From contig NMRB01000974.1 in NCBI GenBank assembly GCA_002633025.1, positions 132,990 through 196,989 on the forward strand: a DNA stretch of 64,000 bases, given 5' to 3'. Positions within the stretch are counted from its first letter, which is position 1. Each line of letters begins with the position of its first letter. Below are positions 47,012-57,492 of this stretch, piece after piece. The stretch comes from Notospermus geniculatus (taxonomy: Eukaryota > Nemertea > Pilidiophora > Heteronemertea > Lineidae). A program made the translations under genes and the position numbers. A model generated the notes under the pieces. It saw only the letters and a list, made by a program, of their open reading frames with translations, was not told the DNA's origin and did not search any database.

Positions 47012-47689
47012 TTCTCCTGGTGATCTGGGAAAACCTAGCAAGTCACTTTTTTGAAAGTTGAGTTAATTTGAACTTATTACCCCATCGTATTATGAAATAA
47101 AACAGCACTAAAACCCATCTCATTTAGCTGTTTTTGATCTGGAAGAACCTAGTAAGTCAGCAGGTCTTGAGCAAATTCATGTGCTCTGATCTGGAAGAAC
47201 CTAGCAAGTATAGAGAGCCAACCAGAGTATGCACTAAGTCATAATGTAATCGGATGAAGTCATCAAATCAAATCAAATGTCATGCACTGGAATGACCTTC
47301 CATTATGATGAACTAAAAAGGCAACACGAAATTCATTATATTGTCTCCTGCAGCTTAAAGATAATGTATCACGGGTATTTTCGCGGGCCACGAAATTCAT
47401 TGTTTATTTACATTTTGTTTGTTTATGTCCAGGCTTTCTTTGTCTTATGAGTAAATTGTTGGTGGCATGCCCGTCTAGAAATTCTGTTGATTCCAAAAGT
47501 ATTCATTTTGGTGGGTTGGCATGTCCCAAAAGTCAAAAATAACATAATGTAAACATCCATGTTTACAAACATTGAATGAAAACAATGAAGTTGTGATATA
47601 TTATCTTTAATCCTGGAGGAAACGGTTTCCCTTCGTTTTCTCAAAATTGTGTAAAAGAGACTTACTAGGTTTTTCCAGATCACAGGAGA
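47012..47689. mobile_element. Foldback with AACCTAGCAAGTC words
   Basis: Ends TCTCCTGGTGATCTGG / CCAGATCACAGGAGA. GATCTGGAAGAACCTAG occurs twice internally. The key word is shared with the insertion at 26569-27083. Confidence 0.7.
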
Positions 47690-47949
47690 TTTGTGGATAG
47701 CCATAACGAGCAACTTCATCCCCTTGGTGCCAAACAAACGCCTATTAGCTACAAACGCCAAAATTGCCTATGCTATAGTATGCTATAAAACTATCAACAG
47801 CGATCCACAAAAGTAGTGTAAAAGTGGGGAAATCAACTCACAGCTAAAAAACACTGAAATTTCATTTCAGTTAAAATCTCAGTTCAAACAATTTCCAGTA
47901 CTCCTTCAGTTAAACAAAATTCTAGTATTCACTCAGTTTAAACATTTTA

Positions 47950-48125
47950 ACACAAAATTATAAAATTTACAAAATTAAAAAATTTACAAAATTACAAAAT
48001 TTACAAAATTACAAAATTTACAAAAAATAAAATTTACAAAAAATTAAAATTTACAAAAAATAAAATTTACAAAAAATAAAATTTACAAAAAATAAAATTT
48101 ACAAAAAAATTTACAACAAATTTTT
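47950..48125. repeat. ACAAAATTTACAAAAT low-complexity repeat
   Basis: Many tandem copies of a 10-18 bp A/T unit built on AAAATTTACAAAA. Confidence 0.9.
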
Positions 48126-48310
48126 AATAAAATAATTCATCAAAAATTAATTATCTAAAAAAATAAATTCCCTTATACACCATTCACAAAATTAATAAAA
48201 TAATTCATCGAAAATTATTATTTTTAATTATCTAAAAAAATAAATTCCCTTATATACCATTCACAAAATTAATAAAATAATTCATCGAAAATTATTTTAA
48301 TTTCACACAA
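48125..48310. repeat. A/T repeat of about 70 bp units, left block
   Basis: Units containing AATAAAATAATTCATC, AATTATCTAAAAAAATAAAT and CATTCACAAAATT. The same unit recurs at 55130-55300, bracketing the HNH-PolB block. Confidence 0.8.
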
Positions 48311-48511
48311 AATTAACAAATTCACACAAATTAAAAATCACAATTTGTGTAATTTTGTATATTTGTGATTTTTCCAATAATAAAATAATTAATCAAAAAT
48401 TATTTTAAGTTCATAATATAAAATTCACACAAAATTAACAATTTTCATTTCCACAAAAATCACAATTTCTACACCTAACCATGGTTTAATTATTTCCATC
48501 TCTCCGAATAA

Positions 48512-48796
48512 AAGTTTCCATCCAATGAGGCATTAGAATCAAAAATTAAATCTACTTACGAAGCTTGGAAAAATGTTCCACTCAACATATGGCATAAGAT
48601 TCTCGATATCCAAAAAATTAAAACCACTAGAGGGGAAGCGATGATATTAACATTATCCGATTGGGATGAAAATATCATCACAACGTTTACAACTTCAATT
48701 ATCAAAAAAGAGCTCGAGGAAAATCCCAACTATGAATATATCAGATCAACAGGAAAGCAGGAAGGAAAAAAATATTACGGATTCGATCTTGTGTGA
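48512..48796 (+). pseudogene. Small viral-type protein, N-terminus lost
   Basis: A 94-codon open frame ending in TGA (48794-48796) starts just after TAA and lacks an ATG until about 48642. It contains a Trp-rich start (EAWKNVPLNIWHKIL), GEAMILTLSDW, and a C-terminal YIRSTGKQEGKKYYGF. The composition is coding-like and fits the element's other genes. Function is not known to me. Confidence 0.5.
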
Positions 48797-49030
48797 ATCA
48801 GTGTATAAAGGCAGGCTGTTGTGTTTATATTCTGATTACATAAATTAAAAAAAATTAGTTTTATGAGAGAATATTAGAATTTGTTTTGATAGAATAAATA
48901 AATAGAAATTGTTTGAACTGAGATTTTAACTGAAATGAAATTTCAGTGTTTTTGGCTGTAAGTTAAAATTCCCCACTTTTACACTACTTATGAAAAATAG
49001 ATTTAATAAAATTTATTTTGTTATATATAA

Positions 49031-49558
49031 ATGGAATATTTAGTTCGTGAATGTAATACTTGTTCTGAAGAAAAATTGTTAGAAGATTTTTTTAGACAAA
49101 ATAAATGTGAAGATGGAAGAAGAAGATATTGTAAATTATGTGAAATTAAACAATCTACCAAATATAAAAATCAAAGAAAAGAAACAGATCCTTCATTTAA
49201 AAAATCAGAGAATTTAACTGTTCAATTAAGCATGTGTTTAAGAAAAAAACAACAAAAATCAAAATTAGAAAAATATCTCGACTGCTCATTAGATGTTCTA
49301 TACAAATAGATAACTTATCAATTTGACGAACATATGACATGGGAGAATTATGGAAGTTATTGGCATATCGATCATATTTTACCAAAATCACATTTTGATC
49401 ATACAAATGAAGAGGAAATTATGCTCTGTTGGAATTACAGAAATTTAAGACCTGTAACAAAAGAAGAAAATTTGGAAAAAAGAAATAAAATTGACTATCA
49501 GCTTTATCATCAAAATTGTTCTTTGGCAGAAGAATTTATAAAAGAATTCGATTTTTAA
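49031..49558 (+). pseudogene. HNH-type endonuclease with in-frame TAG
   Basis: The two halves (49031-49306 and from 49310) are in the same frame, split by TAG at 49307-49309. The first half has a zinc-binding pair of CxxC (CNTC, CKLC); the second has the HNH core (HIDHILPKSHF) and NYRNLRP. The aligned position in the intact paralogue at 56472 is a tryptophan, so a single base change (TGG to TAG) explains the break. HNH nucleases of this sort cut double-stranded DNA; in viruses they may be homing enzymes or act in replication or packaging. The start is preceded by TATATAAATGG. Confidence 0.85.
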
Positions 49559-49814
49559 TAAAAAAATTATTTATATAAATAAACATCAACCTTCATGATA
49601 TAAATTATAAAATTTATCTCATGGGGGCGATGACCCCGATTTTTGAAGATCTGCTCAAGTGAGATTTCGGAGAAAATCAAATTTCATCACTGGAAAATTT
49701 TCTATTGAGTTTAATCGTTGAGCATCACATTTTTAATAGGGATTTTTGTTCCTATTAAAATTGTAATTAAAAAACGGAATCTAATACAAAATTATTTTGT
49801 ATAAATAAAGGACG
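49559..49814. promoter_or_regulatory. PolB upstream region with hairpin
   Basis: A hairpin with arms TTTTTAATAGGGA and TTCCTATTAAAATT lies at about 49732-49764 and GGGGGCGATGACCCC-like pairing at 49623-49638. The start codon is preceded by TATAAATAAAGGACG. A promoter or replication signal is possible; this is inference. Confidence 0.4.
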
Positions 49815-51802
49815 ATGACTCAACACTTAAACTCAATAGATGCTCAACATTTATTTTCAACTGATGAGTTGAAGCTCCTTGCTAAAGAATACAAAGTAAA
49901 AAATTATGCTTCTCTTTCAAGAAATTTATTGATTGATAAATTAAAAAATGTAAATGACGATTTACATGAAAAATTAACTGATATTTTTAAGGATAAAAAT
50001 TTAACTGATCTTTCTCAATTAGAAAAAAGAGTTATTGGACAACGATTAGGAATAAAAAATATAAGATCTTCCCCTGCAAAAGAATTAGAAGAAAAAATTT
50101 CCAATTTATTAAAAGAAAAATCTATATCAGATATTCAGAAAAAAGCAGTTAAACAAAGAATTGTTCAGCCAATAAAATCAATTAGAAAAGAATTATTATC
50201 AGAAGCGAAACAACACGGATTGAAAAATTATCAAAATAAAACTATTGAACAGTTAAATAAAATTTTGAATAAACCAGAAGTTAAAAGAATATTTAAATCT
50301 GATTTATTAGCAAAAGCTAAAAATTTAGGAATCAACGTTAAAAAATCCATGAGTAAATCAATTTTAGAAAATCTGATTGAAAAACATTCTGAATTTAAAA
50401 AATTCGAAAAAGTTAAATCTGCATTCAAAGGCTATGTGAATCATTTTAGATTAGATGGCTTACCAAAAATTGGAATTAAAGATTATCTTGAAAAAATTAA
50501 ACCAATTTTAAACAAGAAAATTAATGATGAGAATAAATCTGGAATAAAGTTTAATATTATTGTAAATGTGTTAATGAAAAGAAAAAAAGAATATAAAGAA
50601 TTTCAATTAAGATCATATCATGTTCTTGGCATAAATGAAGAACTTAATTATGATGAAATGATTGAGAATATATTGTTAGAGCTTGACAATCTTGTACAGA
50701 AAGGATCAAATTGGAAATTAGTAGAAATTACAAAAATTGATTTACATACAGTTGAATATCACCCATTTGCAGGAAGCAGTTATATTCCTTTGCCAAAACA
50801 AATTCAAAGTAAAAACGCAGTTATCAATGTGAAAAATGATGATTTAAAATGTTTCCGCTATGCGATTGAGGCAGCTTTGTTAAATATTCCAAAAAATACT
50901 GAGCGAGTATCAAATTATAATAGAAATGAATTTGATCATATGTTTGAAGGATTAACATATCCAGTTAATATTGATGATATCTACAAAATTTTCGAAAAAA
51001 ATAATCCTGATATAGGAATTAACATATTTTCATTCATTAAAACAAAAAATGAAAAATATGAAATTGTACCAAGAAAAATATCAGAAAGAATTCTACCTCA
51101 AGAAAATTATATTAATTTGTTATATTTTAAAGCAGAAGAAACTGAAGTTAACGAAAACGAAAAAATTCAAGATGTAAAAGATGATGTAAATTACCATTAT
51201 GCATGGATAAAAAATTATTCAAGACTTGTTTCATTATCTCATTCTAATCACAAAGATTCAATCAAAGTATGCTTTAGATGCATGAAAGTTATTTCAGCTT
51301 CGACAAGTAAAATTCGTGATGAACGATTCAAAAATCATTTAGAAAATTGTAATAAACACGAAATTTCAAAAATTTGTATGCCAACTGAAAAAACAAATAT
51401 ATTAAAATTTGGAAAATATGATGCATTGGAAAAACATCCCATCATTATATTAGCAGATTTCGAATCTTATTTAAAACCTATAAACCAAGAACTTGGAACA
51501 AAAACTGAACAAATATGTGAACATGTTGCAAATAGTTATTCACTATTTGTTCAGTTTGATAAAAGACAAATTAATCAAAAGAATATATTATTCACTCATA
51601 TTCAAGAAGATATGAGTGAAAATATTGAAGACCATCTATACAATAAAAGGGAAAGTGTGAATTTTTGTTAGCAGATTCCTCAAAATGTGTGCGAGTTACA
51701 CGAAATATCTTGGCTGTAAACGGTACTCCGTAGTTCATGCGGTAAAATGATATATTTGTCGTCAGAGAAAAAGCATCCCAAGGTTGATTTTATGGCGATT
51801 TT

Positions 51803-52157
51803 CTTTCGTCATCACTGTTTCGAGTGTTGGGAACCCCCGTCCGTGACGTCACGGGATACCAGTTCCCATGGTGACGCCAATCAGCGTCGGCCGTATCAAC
51901 ATCCTCATACGTCACGAATCGGCCCGTCGTCCACACGTGTGACGTCAGTCATTCAGTGATGACGTCGTCATGTCTCAACGGAATGTGACGTTGAAACGGT
52001 CTACACTGAATGACTGACGTCATTCGTGTGGACGACGGGCTGATTTGTGACGTATGAGGATGTTGATTTGGACGACGCTGATTGGCGATACCATGGGAAC
52101 GGGGTATCCCGTGACGTCATGGGCGGGATTTCCCCAGCACTCGAAACAGTGACGAAA
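51803..52157. mobile_element. Foldback nested in the Helitron-like insertion
   Basis: Arms of about 154 bp (51803-51958 and 52004-52157), inverted, with repeated GTGACGTCA words. Loop of about 45 bp. Confidence 0.85.
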
Positions 52158-52637
52158 TCGACGAAAGAATATAGGTCATAGGTCATGCCGCGGAAACCTG
52201 GGTTTATATGACATCATGTTGTCACACGCCGTGCAACTGACGCTCATGTCGCTCGCTGCATCCCTGTGAACTGCAGCTGTCCCGCCGATTTGTGATTGGG
52301 GATACCATTGTGAGTGGTGAATTACTGGCCAGAATGTCATGATTCCTCGAATACCACTTCTTCCAAGTGACTGCCCATTCGAACAGGACCGTAGGAATGT
52401 CCTGCAGTGGGGACGCAATAAAATAGCGGACCGTAGGCCTAGGCCTAGCCGTTGTTTTTAGCAGCGAGCACCGAAATATCGACGGGGGTCCGGGGGGCTC
52501 CCCCGGGGAAATTTTAGAAAATAAGAGTGCTTTAGGCCTACGCCATTTCCCAGCATTTGAGAGCATAATTAGCCCGATGTATTGTGTGTGGTTCATTATT
52601 GGTGTATTGGACTTGGACCTTTTGGCCATGATTTCGC

Positions 52638-52826
52638 TTGCAATTCCTGTCATTTGCAATGTCAATAAACAAGTCACAAGGACAGACCATGTCCTTGGCG
52701 GGCCTAGAATCATCATGCTTCTTGCATGGACAGCTGGGGCCCTCCATGGGGTGGTCACGAGTAGGAAAATCCGACCTGAAAATCCCCGTCCACAGCAAAA
52801 TAGTTCCTTCTGCAACTAATCTTTAG
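52638..52826 (+). pseudogene. Pif1-like helicase C-terminal remnant
   Basis: INKSQGQ is the conserved helicase motif of Pif1/RecD-type proteins. The following HGQLGPSMGWSRV resembles a decayed LYVALSRV motif. It is too short and altered to work. Confidence 0.75.
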
Positions 52827-55129
52827 GTTGGTATCAATAGAATTCACCCGTCATTTGGGATTTTTTACAGTGACTTCGACATGATTTTGTGGCCCCTTTG
52901 CTGCCTGTGCCACATCTACCCGTCCGTAGGACGGGTACCATGCTAGTTTTGTAAATAAAATCAATGAATTATCAAAAGAACTCGCGATAGAATATTTATT
53001 GAATCCAAAGCCAATGGACCTTTTAACTCACAAAGAACAAAAAAATTATTATCTTGCTCAACATTGTTATTTGTGTGCAAATGAATTCACAAATAAAAAT
53101 TGGAAAGTTCGCGACCATAATCATTTTACAGGATCATATAGAGGAGCTGCATGTAATAACTGTAATTTGAAATTTAAATCTCCAAAATTTATTCCTGTAT
53201 ATTTCCACAATTTATCACACTATGATGCACATTTATTTGTAAAAAACTTAAAAGGAAAATTAAGTGTAATTGCAAACAATTCTGAAAATTATATTTCATT
53301 TTCAAAAAAATTGACAATACAATATGATCCTATCACAGAAGAAGAAAAAACAATTGAAATAAGATTTCTTGATAGTTTTAGATTAATGCAAACTTCTCTC
53401 GACAAATTAGGAAAAAATTTACCAGATACTGAAAAGAAAAATCTTAGAAATTATTTTAAAGATAATTTTGACTTAGTTAATCAAAAAGGATTTTACCCAT
53501 ATGAATGGATGACTGACTTTGATAAATTTTCAAATACAAAACTGCCACATATAGAAGATTTCTATTCTGAATTCAATAATATTCATATTGAAAAAGAAGA
53601 ATATTTACATGCTAAAAAAGTGTGGGAAAAATTTGAGTGTAAAACATTCAGAGATTATCACACACTTTATCTCGAAACAGATGTTCTTCTTTTGGCAGAC
53701 ATATTGGAAAATTTCAGAAATACATGTATGAAAAATTACTCATTAGATCCTGCATATTTTTATACAGCGCCAGGACTTGCATGGCAAGCCATGTTAAAAA
53801 TGACAAAAGTTGAAATAGAGTTATTAACTGATTCCGATATGTATATGTTTTTTGAGAAAGGAATAAGAGGAGGAATTTGTACCGCATCTCATCGATATGC
53901 AAAAGCGAATAATCCATATTTACCTGACTATAATGAAAATGAACCAAATTCATATATTACATATCTTGATGCAAATAATCTCTATGGCTATGCGATGAGT
54001 AAAAAACTGCCATATAAAAATTTCAAGTGGATGAATGAACAAGAATGTTTAAATTGGGAGAATGTTCCATGTACATTAGAAGTTGATCTTGAATATCCAA
54101 AACATTTACACGATCTTCACAATGATTATCCTCTTGCAGCAGAACATTTAAATGGAAAATTAATTTCAAATCTGCAAAATAAAGAAAGATATGTTGTTCA
54201 TCATGGAATACTGAAATTCTATCTTTCTCACGGATTAAAATTAACGAAAATACATAGAGGAATTTCATATGAAGAAAGTTCATGGCTAAAACAATATATT
54301 GATTTTAATACAAATTTAAGAGCTCAAACTAAAAATGAGTTTGAAAAAGATTTTTTTAAACTTATGAATAATGCAGTATTTGGAAAAACAATGGAAAATG
54401 TTCGATTAAGAGAAGACATAGCTTTAGCCACAGATGTAAATCAATTAAGAAAATTAGTTAACTCAAATAATTATCGATATCACAAAATTTTCAGTGAGAA
54501 TCTTGTACTAGTAAATCGAGTTAAAACAAAAATTAATTTAAATAAACCAATTTTTATTGGACAAGCTGTTTTGGATATTTCAAAAAAGCATATGTATGAT
54601 TTTCACTATAATCATATGCAGGAAAAATATCCAGAAAAAATAAAGCTTCTTTATACTGATACAGATTCATTAGTTTATCATATAAAAACAGAAGATATAT
54701 ATTCTGATATGAAACAGAATTCAAATCTATATGACTTCTCAAATTTTCTCAAAGAACATCTGCTTTTTTCCAAAGAAAACAAAAAAGTTGGAAAATTTAA
54801 AGATGAAGAAGCTGGAAATTTTATAAAGGAATTTATCGCATTAAGATCTAAATTATATTCCTATATTACAGATAAAGATACTGTTATTAAAAAAATGCAA
54901 AGGAATTAAGAAAAATGTTATAAAAAATGAAATTTCTTTTGATGAATATAAAAAAAGTATTATTGGAAGAAATTCCAATAGAAAAAAAGATGAATGTATT
55001 TAGAAGCAGGAATCATCAATTATACACTGAAAATGTAACAAAAATTGCATTAGATGCAAAGGATAGTAAGCGAGAAATTTTACAAGATGGAATTTCTACT
55101 AGAGCAATAGGATATATTGTAAATTAATA

Positions 55130-55310
55130 ACATAATTTATCTAAAATTATTATTTTTAAATTATCTAAAAAAAATAAATTCATGATATACCCCTCACAAA
55201 ATTAATAAAATAATTTATCTAAAATTATTATTTTTTAATAATCTAAAAAAATAAATTCATGATATACCCCTTACAAAATTAATAAAATAATTTAACTAAA
55301 ATTGCAAACT
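55130..55310. repeat. A/T repeat of about 70 bp units, right block
   Basis: AATTAATAAAATAATTTATC, ATCTAAAAAAATAAATTC and GATATACCCCT words in two and a half units, related to 48125-48310. Confidence 0.8.
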
Positions 55311-55342
55311 AGGATCTAATAGAATTCATTTTGTTATATAAA

Positions 55343-55814
55343 ATGGCATCAAATTCATATTTCCCTCCTGGAGATGAACAACGTTTCCCTTCAGATGATG
55401 AAATTGAGAATTTTATACGAGATTTAAATTTTTTAGAAAAAATTGAAGTGGAAAAAACAACTCATTCTTTTTATTCTCCAAATGGGAGAATATATTCTGC
55501 TTCAGTTTTTGGAGCAAAAAAAATGAAGGGAAAAACATGGTATAAATTAGATGAAATAATGAAGAATATAGATAAAACAGATAACTTTTCTTATTTAAAA
55601 TTGTTGAGCAGAGATAATAAGAAATTAATTATAAAATTATCAAGTTATATACAATATTATATTAAGGGGATTATTGGTAATCAAATTATTAATTATCGTC
55701 ATGAATTTATGAATAGTGATTGTTTGGAAATATTTTTATATCGTTGCATTGATGATGATGATGATTATTCATTATATATATCTATTATTCCTTGGGATTA
55801 TTTTTTATATAATA

Positions 55815-55871
<57 letters not shown>

Positions 55872-56110
55872 CAAATGAAATAGAAGATTTTGAAGTAAAA
55901 GCAGCAGCTGCAGAAGAAAAAATCAAGCCAAGAATTCCTTTATCAAAGATAAAAAAAATTGAAGTAAAAGATGATTGCTGTGTGTGTTTTGAAAAATCAG
56001 ATATTATCACGTCTCCCTGCTTACATCGAATTTGTAACAAATGCGAAAAAGAGTTAAAGGATAAATGTCCAATGTGTAGAGCATTGATTACTGCACATAT
56101 TATAATTTAA
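55343..56110 (+). CDS. RING-finger protein with poly-Asp tract
   Basis: 255 residues from the ATG at 55343. The N-terminal two thirds are unrecognised. An aspartate run encoded by a (GAT)n microsatellite (about 55816-55870) is followed by an Ala/Glu stretch and a C-terminal C3HC4 RING: CCVCFEKSD, CLHRICNKCE, CPMCRAL. RING domains of this type act as ubiquitin E3 ligases. Large DNA viruses and Polinton-like elements often carry them, possibly to turn over host factors. It follows polB on the same strand and its start is preceded by TATATAAAATGG. No lesion is seen. The GAT tract length is probably variable. Confidence 0.85.
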
Positions 56111-56132
56111 TTATTTTCATTTTATAAATAAA

Positions 56133-56351
56133 ATGAAAATAGTTATTGTTTTACTTTCTCTATTATGTATTTCTTTAATAGGAAATATGATTTTAACAGG
56201 TTTAAATTCTATGCCAAGAAATAACGAAAATAAAGAAATAAATATTACAAAATTTCCAATGAATATATCATGCATGCTAGATTCAAATCGTTATTTGATT
56301 AAAAATAAAATTTATGGTCACGTATGTTATAATGAATGGTTGGATTTGTGA
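56133..56351 (+). CDS. Small membrane or secreted protein
   Basis: 72 residues with a strongly hydrophobic N-terminus (VIVLLSLLCISLIGNMIL), either a signal peptide or a membrane anchor. A short polar part with two Cys and two NxT/S-like sites follows (NITK, NISC). It lies 22 bases after the RING gene on the same strand. No family is recognised. The start is preceded by TTATAAATAAAATG, as in neighbouring genes. Confidence 0.6.
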   Translation: MKIVIVLLSLLCISLIGNMILTGLNSMPRNNENKEINITKFPMNISCMLDSNRYLIKNKIYGHVCYNEWLDL

Positions 56352-56471
56352 ATTATAGATTTGAGATATTACAAAGTCGGAAAAATAAATTTATTAAACG
56401 AAAATATTATTTTATAAATTATGAAAATTTATAAACTAATATTTAATTAAATTTTTTTATTTGTTAAATAA

Positions 56472-56987
56472 ATGAATTCATTAGTTAAAGTTTGTAATAC
56501 ATGTTGTGAAGAAAAATTAATTGAAGATTTTTATAGAAAATGTTCTTCAAAAGATTTTCATCAAAGTGAATGTAAAACATGTATGCATCAATATCAAATA
56601 ATCAGAAGAAAAAACAATATAACATTTAAAATTAATAATCAATTAACTACTTCTTTATCTCGTCTTATCAATAACAAAGCTCCATCAAGAAAACTTTTAA
56701 AAATAATGAAATGTTCAAAAAATTTTTTCATTAAATGGGTAGAATTCCAATTCAATGAAGAAATGAATTGGATAAATTATAATGTCATATGGAATTTCGA
56801 TCATATACTTCCTGTTTCTTCTTTTAATTTTTTAAATATAGATGAAATGGAAAAATGTTGGAATTGGTTTAATATAAGGCCATGTTTAATTGAAGAAAAT
56901 AGTAAAAAAAGAACTAAAGTTGATTACGAATTATACGAATTTCAAAAAAAGCAAGCAAAAGTATTTCATTTAATATATGAAGAATAA
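56472..56987 (+). CDS. HNH-type endonuclease, intact
   Basis: 171 residues. Zinc-binding Cys pairs at C8/C11 and C34/C37, then a basic helix, then the HNH core FDHILP (D110, H111), with N131/N134 in NWFNIRP as the following motif. It is a paralogue of the broken gene at 49031 and shows that gene's nonsense site to have been a Trp codon. Last gene of the plus-strand group; its stop lies 30 bases from the end of the converging minus-strand gene. Role in the element (homing, DNA processing, resolution) is unknown. The start is preceded by TTAAATAAATG. Confidence 0.85.
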   Translation: MNSLVKVCNTCCEEKLIEDFYRKCSSKDFHQSECKTCMHQYQIIRRKNNITFKINNQLTTSLSRLINNKAPSRKLLKIMKCSKNFFIKWVEFQFNEEMNWINYNVIWNFDHILPVSSFNFLNIDEMEKCWNWFNIRPCLIEENSKKRTKVDYELYEFQKKQAKVFHLIYEE

Positions 56988-57017
56988 TTTTATCGTAAAA
57001 CTTAAGTTACTATAAAA

Positions 57018-57488
57018 TTATTTTGATTTATCTTCAATATCTCGAAATACAATATTCGCTTTTTCATATTCTTTAATTATTAACTCAAATTCGCTTGCAG
57101 AAATATCTTCATTTGTGATTGCTTTTGATAAAAGATTATTAATAGAATTTAAACATGAATGATTATTTATTAAAATCTGCTGATGTTTTTTATATTTTTT
57201 CTTTAATTGTGGTACAAGAACTTTTCCAGTTATTCCGCCTAATGCTAAAATAACTGAGATGGGAATTGAAACAATATTCGTAATAATTCCTACTGCGCCA
57301 ACTGATGCAATCGTCGCTCCTGATATAAAGCAGCCAGTTTCTATCCAGTGAATTATATTTGAAGCTTTTTTATAATTTTTATACAATTTTGTTCTTTTAT
57401 TTATTTTTAATTCTAAATCTTGTTTCATTTTTTCAATCATATCTAATCTAAAGTCATTTTGATTGGGAATTCCATCAACGTTATCCAT
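57018..57488 (-). CDS. Membrane-anchored protein of the structural cluster
   Basis: 156 residues. A polar, basic N-terminus, a long hydrophobic hairpin at about residues 48-92 (GCFISGATIASVGAVGIITN and then a second span), then a basic coiled-coil-like tail. I recall similar Gly/Ile-rich hydrophobic proteins in PolB elements of other invertebrates but cannot name a function. It may be a minor virion membrane protein. It is the last gene of the minus cluster, 4 bases after the next gene upstream. Start preceded by AATAAATAAATGG. Confidence 0.75.
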   Translation of the reverse strand: MDNVDGIPNQNDFRLDMIEKMKQDLELKINKRTKLYKNYKKASNIIHWIETGCFISGATIASVGAVGIITNIVSIPISVILALGGITGKVLVPQLKKKYKKHQQILINNHSCLNSINNLLSKAITNEDISASEFELIIKEYEKANIVFRDIEDKSK

Positions 57489-57492
57489 TTAT

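Larger units (their letters stand above)
47812..48988. repeat. Inverted pair of 85 bp arms at the left of the virus-like element
   Basis: AGTAGTGTAAAAGTGGGGAA begins the left arm (47812-47896); its diverged complement ends the right arm (48905-48988). Terminal AG...CT and the position at the composition switch suit a terminal inverted repeat. Either this is a 1.18 kb deletion derivative next to a larger element, or the element's end carries an inverted duplication. Confidence 0.7.
51662..52946 (+). mobile_element. Helitron-like insertion in polB
   Basis: The 3' end is textbook: a hairpin (52918-52936, ACCCGTCC / GGACGGGT with GTA loop), six bases, then CTAG at 52943-52946 followed by T. There is no target duplication, and reading frames of polB on the two sides agree if the block is removed. 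Coding remnant at 52638-52826: FAMSINKSQGQTMSLAG, the Pif1-helicase motif used by Helitron Rep/Hel proteins, in a decayed context. The 5' end (TTTTTGTTAGCAG) is not the canonical TC, so a Helentron-type or mutated end is possible. Higher GC than the host element. Confidence 0.85.
49815..55127 (+). pseudogene. polB: Protein-primed family B DNA polymerase, interrupted
   Basis: N-terminal part (49815-51662): several SAP/Rho-N-like repeats (LAKEYKVKNY, AKQHGLKNY, AKNLGINV), a Cys-Cys-His-Cys zinc motif and exonuclease motif I (D548-F-E). After the Helitron-like insertion the frame resumes at 52948. Counted from 52999: an endonuclease VII-like zinc site (CYLC 23-26, DHNH 39-42, CNNC 52-55), Exo II (HNLSHYD), Exo III (YLETD), polymerase motif A (YLDANNLYG 322-330), motif B (NNAVFG 457-462) and motif C (YTDTDS 552-557). 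Frameshifts in A-runs near 54888 and 54985 shift the C-terminus to the frame ending at 55127. Catalytic residues are intact, so the original enzyme was active; this copy cannot be. It would have replicated linear DNA from a protein primer. Confidence 0.93.

Noticed and set aside
52222-52815. 197-codon minus frame in the Helitron-like insertion
   Set aside because: Antisense to the Pif1-like remnant, no recognisable domain, composition unlike a real protein.
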